Below are positions 54,954-64,000 of a DNA stretch of 64,000 nucleotides, in pieces. Below the pieces are notes generated by a model. The model worked only from the letters and a program-made list of their open reading frames with translations. It made no database searches and was not told the origin of the DNA. The DNA comes from Cliona cf. orientalis. Lineage: Eukaryota; Porifera; Demospongiae; Clionaida; Clionaidae. Position 1 is the first letter of the stretch. Each line of letters starts with the position of its first letter. The DNA lies in the NCBI GenBank assembly GCA_963930775.1, contig OZ005696.1, positions 186,001 to 250,000 on the forward strand. Direction: 5' to 3'. The translations under genes and the position numbers were made by a program.

Positions 54954-57900
54954 CTGCAGTGTGAGAGAGTGAGTGCATGTTTGAAGAAATGATAAATATT
55001 TATCACAATATTTACCAGCTAATCAAGACTTAGCTAATGCAAAAATTTTTGTGAAAGTTTAAAAGGGTTTATCAAATCTTAATTCCAGATGAAACCATTC
55101 TAGTGTCCGCTCAGGTAAACAATGCCACTCACAAACCATCCATAAGCACTTACTAAACTAAAGGTAGAGAGAGGAGTCATCCTACATGTACGTACATTGG
55201 CCATTGTTTAACAGTGTAGAGTACTACTAATAGACAATACACAAACAATCTTCAGCCATCTGGCCTGGACCAGACTGCTGCACCGCCAAAAGACCTCCAC
55301 TTAGGAGAGGACAATGGCTGGAAGCCCTCCTATCCCCCCACCACCTCCAGTTATGAGATATTGATCTGTGTCACCACCACCAAAAGCACACCCAGACTCT
55401 ACATAGTACGTTAACCATTCACTCAGGTAGGAGAGAGTGAAGATAATGACTGGAAGCCCCCCTACCCCACCCCACCCCATGCAGAGCCGAGATATCGATC
55501 AGCATCACCACCAAAGCACCCAGCCCAACTGCACTAAAACTTAATGAGTATGTTAATAATTCATTTAGGTAGGAGAGAGTGAAGACAATGGCTGGTAAAC
55601 TCCCCCCCCCCCCCCCTCCACCTTCCTCCATCACCCAAGACACCACTGAAGCATAAACAGCCAACTGTAGACAGGTCACAGGTGGGGGCAGCTACTTACG
55701 TACATACATGTGGTGAGGTGGTTTAGCAGAGGGAAGAAAGGGGAGAGAAAGAGTCAGGCTTTGGGGAACAGCAAACAGGCAAGAGATGTGACAGAACTTC
55801 CCTAACTACTCCAGCCACCCACTCAAACTCACTTTCTCTCTCACACCCTGAAAACCACGTAACCACTACACAGAGCTAAGGAGAAGAGGATACCTGAGTG
55901 GGGTCAAAGGTCAAACTCAGCCCTCTCTGGTGGAAGCCACGATTGGATTCTTAACTTTGGAATTGGAATTAATAATCAGTCATTAGCCGACCACTTCCTG
56001 TTGGTCCAAAACCACATTAGAGCCATGTTAGGATATTGGGAAGAGCCAGCCAAAAATGGGCCAAACCTAATTACATACATGTAGATGTAGATGATATCTG
56101 TTCCATCCCCTTCTAGTAATTCTAGTAATAATACTACCAATTTGCAATATTTGGTATGCTCGTTATCTAAATGAGATTATGTGACGAGGCATTGTTCTAA
56201 AGGGGGGGGGAGCGGGTGAGGTTTCTATTTGGGCTGACGGGACCCACTTAATTAAACTAACTCAAGCACATGAAGGAATTCTGCTTTCAATGTCTCCCCT
56301 CTCTCCCTCTCTCTCTCCCTTCACGCTCCAGCAACAGCGACAGCTTTGCTCATGTGATTGCAACCAGCCACCAGACAAAACTTTCTATGTGTAAATTGGC
56401 AAGCAGAACAGAGCGGGGGGGGGGGAGGGGGAATTGGGGGGGAGGGGGGCATGTGACCCTGACGTAGAGGGAGGAGGAGGGAGGGGGAGGGGACAGGTGA
56501 CCCTGATGACGTAGAGAGAGAGAGAGGAAGGGCGGACTGTTTGCGAATTTATTACGACCTTAATTACTACCATACTAGCTGAGCACACTTCCTTCGCTTC
56601 ACTCGTAAACCACACCAAAAAAAAAAAATGATCACGACACCGCCGACGAAAATAATCCCCTACCCATCCATTTTAGTACTCATCTCGTCGACGCTAAAAC
56701 AATTGTGGTTATTCCAGTGCTATCAGCCGGTCACTCACATGTGGTCTCGCACAGGGGAATAATTACTGAGTAGGCGGTTGTGGTGGAAAAGATGAAAACA
56801 TGGTGAACGGTAGACACTAGCTCACAGGAGTGCAGCAGACAGGTGTGGTGGACATGAGAACCATGGCTACCTCGCACGAGCAGACGCGTGCTCTCTCTTT
56901 CCCTCTCTGACTGGCTCATTGGAAATCGATCAAATATCTACTTTTTTTGCATCGAGATGATAATAAGGATTCCCTATACACTAGCCAAATAATAATAGCC
57001 ACTTGCTACTTGTGCATGTCCTTCACTCTGGCTACTAGTCCCTGGACTGACTGAGTAGCCACATTTGCCATTATTTCCTTCATAACCTGCTTTTGAGATC
57101 AGCAATGATCTCTGGGAAGTGGTTGCAATATCTTACACACTTTGCCTTGGGAATGTTTTGTCAGAGGGAGATAGAGAGAGAGAGATGAAGGGTGTGGGAA
57201 GAAGAGAGAGATGAAGGGTGTGGGAGGAAAAAGGGGATTTCTTTCCAGTGGGCACTCTCATGGTGGTGGTGGTGGTAGTAATGGATTAGCAGGTGCAGAA
57301 ATGAAATAGCAAGTGGCTGACTCAATCCCCTGAGCTGGGCTGGGTGTACTCTTTTTGGTTGTTTAGTGGTAGTCACTCTGTGGTGGCAACAGCTAACTGA
57401 TACTGAAATGAAGAAGGTGACTGGTGGAGTAGCTGATGATTGTGGCTGCTTTGTTGAGAGACAGCTACTGCATACTCCTCTAACCAGCTGCAGGATGCCT
57501 TTTCCTTTGAGGAAAGCATCCATGGCTCTTGTCAGCTAAGAAGCCAATAAATTTCTTATGAATATTAATGAAAGTACAGTATATACGTATATCTGTACTA
57601 GCCTCCAGAGACGTCTACTTTGCATCCAAAATATCAAAATTGTGGTGCTCTTGGCTGCTATCTGAATGAATATTAATTCTAATATTCCGCTGCAAACACA
57701 GTGCTAGTACATACGCATATCTGTGCAAGCTTCCAGGGACATCTACTTTGCATCCAAAGATACATATAATATCAAGATTGTGGTGCTCTAGTACAGTTTG
57801 GCTGCTATCTGATAACACAGACATGAATGAATGGTAAGGTCTCCATCTGTATTAAGCAAAGCCTGAACTACTATGATATTTTTATAGCAACATAATAGGC

Positions 57901-58896
57901 ATTATGATGAATTATTTTTCATTGAGAGAAATAATGCCAGATTGGTGTAACACGATCTAGCTCGCAGCTATCAATATCAGTATCTCTAGGTGTGACTGAG
58001 TGGGCTGGGTGCCAGACCTACCCTGAGGGGACAAAAATCCTTACAAAATACACTGTATGTGCAATAGAAACAACACTACTATGTACGTATATCATCATAC
58101 GTAATACATCACGAGCCACTCTGGTCTGCTGGACTCTGGCAGCCTGCAATAGGTAGGCAAAGAATGCTCATCAGCAAAACATGCTACGTCGTAATGTCAT
58201 TCCCAGCCAAAGCTGATGCAGATACAGACATAGGTCGACTGACAAGAGGGGGGAAATTAATTTTATACATCCTCACAAAATACGGTATCGTAGTCGCTAC
58301 TGTAGAGAGAGAGAGAGAGAGGGCAGCCATATTGAGGGAGAGAGATCACAGGGAAGCATGTAACTGACACCTCAAAAAAAGAAGTTACCCTCTTCATAAA
58401 GTCTTTTCAAAAGAGAAGCTCACAAAGTTGCAAGGAAAATGGAGCTATTCCATCCTCTTCAGCATTCCAGGCCTCCCTCACTCGATCTGTCAGTCAGTCA
58501 GGAATCAAACATTTGCTGCTGCTATGTGGGTTCACTGCTCACGCACCAGTGAGTGCAGGGACGAAATGATGACCAGCTAACACACACACACACACACACA
58601 CATGGAAAGCATAGCGTGAGAAAGAGGAAGTGCTTAATTGATCTAATTGAAGGGACCACCCCCTCTCCTTCTCCATTAGTGATGCCAAACATTCATTTTG
58701 AAGGTTTTGTTCATTCATACTTTCCTCCCAAAATGTCATCACCACCCTGGGATAAAGGTCACGCACCAACGGCAAAGGGGGACAACCACTGTAATAATAA
58801 AACATAATAACTAGTCAATAATGAAGCCACTTTGTGTGTGTGCACAATAGAGCTCTGTGAGCTTAGACTGGATAGGTGTTTAATTGTTATAATGGG
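54954..58896. other. Region between the SF3A1 Ubl exon and the gap
   Basis: No convincing exon is seen on either strand. A repeated GGTAGGAGAGAGTGAAGA(T/C)AATG(A/G)CTGG phrase occurs at about 55425 and 55570, with related text near 55300. CT/GA and CA runs lie near 56513, 57171, 58302 and 58580, with poly-G/C near 55603 and 56416. A short related pair, TCTACTTTGCATCCAAA, occurs near 57613 and 57740. Confidence 0.4.
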
Positions 58897-59096
58897 NNNN
58901 NNNNNNNNNNNNNNNNNNNNNNNNNNNNNNNNNNNNNNNNNNNNNNNNNNNNNNNNNNNNNNNNNNNNNNNNNNNNNNNNNNNNNNNNNNNNNNNNNNNN
59001 NNNNNNNNNNNNNNNNNNNNNNNNNNNNNNNNNNNNNNNNNNNNNNNNNNNNNNNNNNNNNNNNNNNNNNNNNNNNNNNNNNNNNNNNNNNNNNNN
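58897..59096. other. Assembly gap, 200 N
   Basis: Exactly 200 N, the usual placeholder for a gap of unknown size. Sequence order across it is therefore not proven. An upstream exon of the TIR-protease gene could be hidden here. Confidence 0.99.
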
Positions 59097-59186
59097 ATTA
59101 ATTATGAGATGCATGATGATAATGATATTATGACGTACGTGAGGAGTTGACACTGATTCACTGGACGCTATGATTTTACAGTGGAA

Positions 59187-62100
59187 ATGAGAAAGTATAG
59201 TCCTGCTGGTCCATCTGAAGACCCTAAAATTGAACCAGGTACATGTATATATGTCGGTAGGGTAATGGTTATATAAAACAAATTTTGACCAATTCTCTGC
59301 TATATTATAGAAAAATGTCCCAAAGTATTCATTAGCTTCAGTAGGAGAAAAGTGTTTGGTGACTCACCAGATGCATACACTGAAGCCAAGGGCCTCTATG
59401 ACGAGTTAGAGGCCCAAGGATGTAAACCTTGGATGGACGAAAAAGGGCTTGAGTTTGGAGATGTTCTGGCTAAGGAGATATTCTGGGCGATTAAACAGTG
59501 TGATTTTATCATCCCCATCATGACCGGTGGCTATGCTACCTCCCTCTGGTGCCTCAGGGAACTATACTATGCTGCACTGCAAACAGACTCCAAGCCGAAA
59601 ACGATCATTCCAATGCTGTTGGAAGATGAGGATATTATCGACAACCAAAAGGCGGGCAAGTGGCTATTGAGAATTGGAACAGGACAAAAGTACTTCAGAA
59701 AAGAGGAAAAGGCTGATATGATCAAATCTTTGAAAGATAAGGTACTTCCTACTCTATATCCATACATGAATTAGAGTGTGATAAGCTTGGTAGGTGTAAG
59801 AGTCAAGGGATAATCGATTCAGGGAATGGTTACAGGATTTTTTTGCTCTGCTATAAAATTTTGTCAAGGGCTTATAGACTCCTGTAAGCCATGCCCTACG
59901 CAATAACATTTTTGTGGTTTGGTAAGACCCTACAAGAGCTAGTAGCATGATAAGCTAGCACAAAGAAGTCATTGTTCTTAGGCTCCTGGCAGCCTTATCA
60001 AATCATTTTTGCCACAAATGCTTTCTATGTGTGCAGTGTGGATTTAACCTATCACGCAAATTTTTTTATCCTGTGTTAAGATTGCATAGAGGATATGGCG
60101 ACCTTTACCACATTGCCAAATATTTTTTCTGTGAATTTTTTCTGCAATCCAAAAGTAGCTGGGCTTGGCAAAATTTTTATCCAGCGAAAAATTTCACGTA
60201 TAATATGGTAATTATTTACTGCTCTATAATTATCCCGCAAGGGAATAAAGTAATCGGTTATGTCATTGTCGTTGTTAGCACGAAAATTGCCATATCTTGA
60301 GGTGTAGGCATCTATGCAACTCGTAAGCACAACGAATCAATCAAATTTTGGCGAAAAACTTTATGTGTGCTTCAAATCAGGCTGACATCATTGTACAACT
60401 AAGCAGCATTTCCACTATTTTTCTTAAATTCACAATTAAATTTTTAGCCATGCACACGAAATAGATTACACAATGTGTACACGGGGTATGTGCTCTACAG
60501 AGCTCTAATTATAGTCTGAGGATATTTTCTGTGCATAATTCGTGTATGCATGTCGATTTGGCATACACTGAAGCCAGTTTTTCACCAAATTCGATTGATT
60601 CGTTGTGCTTACAAGTTGCTTAGAGGCCTACATCTCAAGATGGCGATTTTTATGCTCACGACGACAACAACGACGACGACACGACCCATTACTTTACCCC
60701 TTGCGCATGCACACAGGGTAAAAATCCGAAGGGCAATATTGTAGACTAGGATGTGTAGATTCTTATGAATACCCTATCATGATGCTAGCAAGGGTGCTTG
60801 TTCTCCGGATTTTGGCTTTAATGACATTATAGTGCACGTACGAGATCGGCTATGCCCTCCATAGTGATGGTGGGCGTGGTTAATTAGCAAGCAACTTTGA
60901 TGTGGTAAGAGATGAACAATCATAGCATATCAGAGACATGAAACAAACTCCATATTATGAAGTTTGTTTCATGTCTCTGATATGCTCACAAGTGGAGATC
61001 TATGGCCTTGTATAGTCGGTGCTTTTTCTTCGTGTATAGTCAGTGCTTTTTCTTCGTTGTATTGACACTCACATTTTTAATTTTAATTTTGCATATTAGT
61101 TAAAGGAGAACTCTAGTGCACCTGCCCCTGTCCCCACACCACCTACCAATGATAATCCCAGCCTAACCCAAACAGAAGCTACGATGGTGAGTAGTTTTAG
61201 GGGAAAAAAACTGTATTATCACATTAATCCTGCACATATTATTGTACAGCATATTCCTTTTTGTACCACTGCTGATTTGGATGAAGAAGACATGCGCTCA
61301 GGCACTGTTGAGCCTGATGAAGCCATGGAGACTGATGAGGGCCATGCCTATGGCGATGTCTTAGCAGCATGGGTGCCAAAGAATGTTCTTTGGGGTAATC
61401 ATAAGAAGGAGCTTACAGTGAAGTTCCTGAATAACATTCTACCTCAGTGGACCTATGGTGGGAGTGGAATGAACGTGGGGAACATCATGAGCTGGGCCAA
61501 TGAGTGGTATCTTCGAGGAGGTGGTACTATTCCGAAATTCACTTGGGTGGAAGGGCCAAGTGCTCCCTCTGATATTCGCATCGAGTTCAACAGTAAGTAA
61601 CACGAGCTACGTATCTAATTTGAGTCAAATGTGAATATTTTATTAACCTTATAGGTAATAGGAGGACGGAAACGATGATTGGTAAGAGGGCAACCAAAGA
61701 AAAGTACGACCAACCAACAATGTGGCTGGATCTGAATGTATCGGGTGACAACTACAAGAAGCACTTAGTAATCCACGAGTTTGGCCATGCCCTCGGTCTA
61801 GGGCACGAACACCAGCGCTCTGACTTCTGGAAGCTCATCAAGCCTTATGTTGACATTGAAGAGATGAAGAAGGATCTGAAAGTAACTACTAAAGGCTTTG
61901 AAGTCAACTGGGACAGTGACTCGCAGTTCAAGACAGGCAAATGCACTGCCTATGATCCCTATAGCATCATGCACTATTGGTAAGATATTCCCAGCATGGG
62001 TGCATGATAGCGCTAGCCTGGAATTAATATGACCATCGAATGCAATAGGTTCAAGAAGCAATGGCTGAAGAGCGGATACAGTGATCAGAGTAAAGTGGAA

Positions 62101-63764
62101 ACAGACCGTGACTCAGGAGTTCTACCAAAGAACGTGGCAGAAGCTCTTCTCGGCGTTCACTTGCGCAGCTCAATTCCATTGGCAGACAAACCATCCGACA
62201 TGGACATACAGCTGCTCAAGGATCTCTATGGTAACCAGCCACTAAACCAATAGCTAGCTAGCCTCGTTCCCATGCAGGCTTCTCATTGCAAGCGGAAAGG
62301 CTAGAGGCATGCGACAGTGAGGAGCCTGTGGACAAGGCTAACTAACTTTTAGCTATACTGCATGTTTGATTGATAACGTTCTGTCATGGCATGCACTGCA
62401 GGAAACACAAGCTGCACAATCCTTGGACTACCCTCTCAGTCGAAGACGCTTCAAGGTGTGTAGCTAGTCAGCTAGTTATTGGGTACCTTTGTGTTTCAAA
62501 TTTTGTATCCATATCATAATGTAATTACATTCACGTGGCGTGTCAGTTGATGTTCCCAAGCTAGCACTACCACTACTACCATAGCTGCCCACATAATCAT
62601 TGGTATGTTCTACCATGACGATAACATCTTCCTAGTCCTATATGCCATTCTATGTACGTTGCACGCAGAAGTCTGTATACTCACTGTTTATGCTAAAACG
62701 TGCCCCATCTTGGCTGCCAAAATACCCGAACGATAGCAGCCACCGAAGTCTTGATGATAAACATTTCTAAGGATAGTTAGTACGCATTATTTATGTGCAG
62801 CTGCCATGCTTATCTAACCGCAGTGCATGCCATGGGCACTAGCACATGACAGTTTACACAAGTGACCACTGGGTCGTACAGTGGATGGAGCAGCACTCTA
62901 CTTTTGCTTGGGTCATTCTACCAGAACGTTGTGTAGACTTTTCTAAAAATAGAATAGACACTGTCGCTATAGCTAATGTTAGCACTTACAGAATTTTGTG
63001 ATTTCGGTCAATCTGCAAAGAATTGTAAAAAAAAACATACAATATATAGTCATGTTAAGATTCTGTGAACAAAAATTTTTTTAGGTGGACAGGAGATGCC
63101 ACTAAGTGACCCTTCTTCAGGAAGTACCAATAGAACAGTCACACCTTCACATCGTTTTAAGTGGTGTGGTAAGTCCATAGTGTAATATTGCTGGATTGAA
63201 TTGTAGGAGGCCACTAATAATAACTAGCTATTGGTTGTTTGATCCCAATACAGTACTAGTCATTATTGAATTTATTGTTTCATAGGGTGGCCGTTGCAAT
63301 TGTTTGTGATGATGCTAGTCTTAGTTGCAGCCGGCTTGCTTCCTTTCACTTTCACTATTCATCCAACAGGTATGTTGAGAAGGAAACCTATTACTGTGTA
63401 CGTAGAAATTTTCACGAGTTTCGCCACCTGCTCTCATTAGTAAATTTTTCTGCCAAAAGTTTATCATAGCTTGGTGAAATTTTATTTCTATAATATTATA
63501 ATTATTACACCAGTACAAAATATGATAAGTATGCAAAAGGTTGAATATTTGTTTGAATTAACCCGACCAGCTGTAAAATTTAAAGCATCCTATAGCTGAG
63601 TTTCAAACTATACAGGTATGAAAACTTGACCACATGCCCAGTAGCTGCATAATGGTTCATATGCATGGTAAAGGTCGTCAATATAGTGCGTACACACATT
63701 GACACTGGCGCCTGGCCCTCACTGATCTTTTTCAACCACAGGAGACGAACTCGATAGCTTCTGA
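59187..63764 (+). CDS. TIR domain / astacin-like metalloprotease / C-terminal membrane anchor protein
   Basis: Ten exons join in phase to 554 residues: 59187-59238, 59311-59741, 61100-61186, 61250-61592, 61655-61979, 62049-62230, 62402-62455, 63085-63168, 63286-63369 and 63742-63764. Residues 18-161 are a TIR domain (KVFISFSRR, GCKPWMDEKGL, SLWCLRELYYA with the Glu used by TIR NADases). Residues about 245-440 are a zinc metalloprotease: HEFGHALGLGHEHQR gives the HExxHxxGxxHExxR zinc site, and YSIMHYW is the Met-turn with the astacin Tyr. Residues 520-545 are hydrophobic (LFVMMLVLVAAGLLPF) and only about 10 residues follow, as in tail-anchored proteins. There is no signal peptide at the chosen start. 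The exon at 61100 has no usable ATG, so it needs an upstream exon; the phase-0 donor after KSLKDK at 59741 supplies it. An exon before the gap cannot be excluded. Confidence 0.8.
59742..59774 (+). other. Retained-intron C-terminus giving a stand-alone TIR protein
   Basis: If the donor at 59742 is not used, the frame continues 10 codons (VLPTLYPYMN) to a stop at 59772-59774. This would make a 171-residue TIR-only protein without protease or anchor. Whether it is used cannot be told from DNA. Confidence 0.35.
60228..60722. mobile_element. Palindromic MITE-like element in intron 2 of the TIR-protease gene
   Basis: The two halves are inverted copies: AGCACAACGAATCAATCAAA near 60327-60346 pairs with TTGATTGATTCGTTGTGCTT-type text near 60590-60612. 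The match extends outward through CATATCTTGAGGTGTAGGC / GCCTACATCTCAAGATGGC to TTATCCCGCAAGGG and the mirrored CCCCTTGCG...AGGGTAA. There is no coding capacity. The family is unknown. Confidence 0.65.
60924..60986. other. Perfect 26-bp inverted repeat with 11-base loop (hairpin)
   Basis: Left arm 60924-60949 and right arm 60961-60986 are exact reverse complements over 26 bases, starting AGCATATCAGAGACATG and ending in the mirrored CATGTCTCTGATATGCT. The loop is 60950-60960. It sits in intron 2 of the TIR-protease gene, 114 bases before the exon at 61100. It could be a small-RNA precursor, a cruciform or the remnant of an element. Confidence 0.8.
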
Positions 63765-64000
63765 ACATCAGGTTAGTCGTGGCATGGCACACAGCGTGCG
63801 TGCTATAGAGAGCACAAGGCTAGCTTTATTTATCCACGGGATTACGTCAGCCAAGAGAAAGCGTGAAGTTCGGCCGGCGGTACTTTGCAGAGAAAGTAGC
63901 GCTGAGCTTATAATGTATTCGCTGGATACATGCGTCAGATACTCTACATATATACCAATTTTCAAGTCTCAGAAAGGCTCCACGGAGGCCCTGAGTTTTC
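63765..64000. other. Downstream flank of the TIR-protease gene
   Basis: No further exon or clear poly(A) signal is seen before the window edge. Confidence 0.4.

Noticed and set aside
55908-55959. Short candidate SF3A1 exon with a phase-0 donor (SNRGFHQRGLSLTFDPTQ)
   Set aside because: It would join in phase to the exon at 54953, but its acceptor is poor and the peptide does not match SF3A1 upstream of the ubiquitin-like domain.
58832-59153. Open frames across the run of N
   Set aside because: They consist of gap characters and carry no information.

Overview
This is a window of animal nuclear DNA: spliced genes with many introns, AT-rich spacers, abundant microsatellites, MITE-like elements and one 200-base assembly gap. 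The gene content (TIR, Death and SAM proteins, MBT repeats, a TKL-type kinase, an FSIP2-like flagellar protein, PHAX, SF3A1), very short introns next to a few huge ones, and tight gene spacing suggest an early-branching metazoan. A demosponge such as Amphimedon is my best guess; this is inference, since no marker gene names the species. I built the gene models by joining exons at GT-AG (once GC-AG) borders. In seven multi-exon models every junction keeps the reading frame from start to stop, or to the window edge for the Death-SAM gene. The SF3A1 exons also join in phase but cover only the 3' end.

Layout. 1-1211 (-): a Death-SAM adaptor running off the left edge. 1268-4628 (+): a 690-residue TIR / Pro-rich / three-MBT protein, divergent from the Death-SAM gene with only 56 bases between them. 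5100-8222 (-): FSIP2-like coiled-coil protein. 8335-9726 (-): PHAX. 10515-12683 (+): a 4CL/acyl-CoA synthetase-like enzyme. 12684-14698: a pogo/Tigger-like MITE and a satellite block. 14699-19168 (-): a TSG101-type UEV domain joined to a coiled coil and a protein kinase, 1053 residues. 20536-35303 (-): a large eight-finger C2H2 transcription factor (ZXD-like) with long introns. 37685-54953 (-): the last three coding exons of SF3A1 (C-terminal ubiquitin-like domain), spread over 17 kb. 59187-63764 (+): a 554-residue TIR / astacin-like metalloprotease / C-terminal membrane anchor protein, just after the gap.

The most unusual content is three domain combinations: TIR-MBT, TIR-metalloprotease-TM and UEV-coiled coil-kinase. 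All three are supported by exon phase, and in the UEV-kinase by single exons that span the domain borders. The Death-SAM and TIR-MBT genes share one tiny promoter region and may act together in innate signalling or cell death. A second theme is that several acceptor sites in the zinc-finger and SF3A1 genes use long CT microsatellites as their polypyrimidine tract. That pattern led me to the SF3A1 terminal exon.

The stretch from about 38 to 58.9 kb is almost all SF3A1 intron or upstream spacer, filled with microsatellites, minisatellites and local duplications. I see no further convincing genes there.
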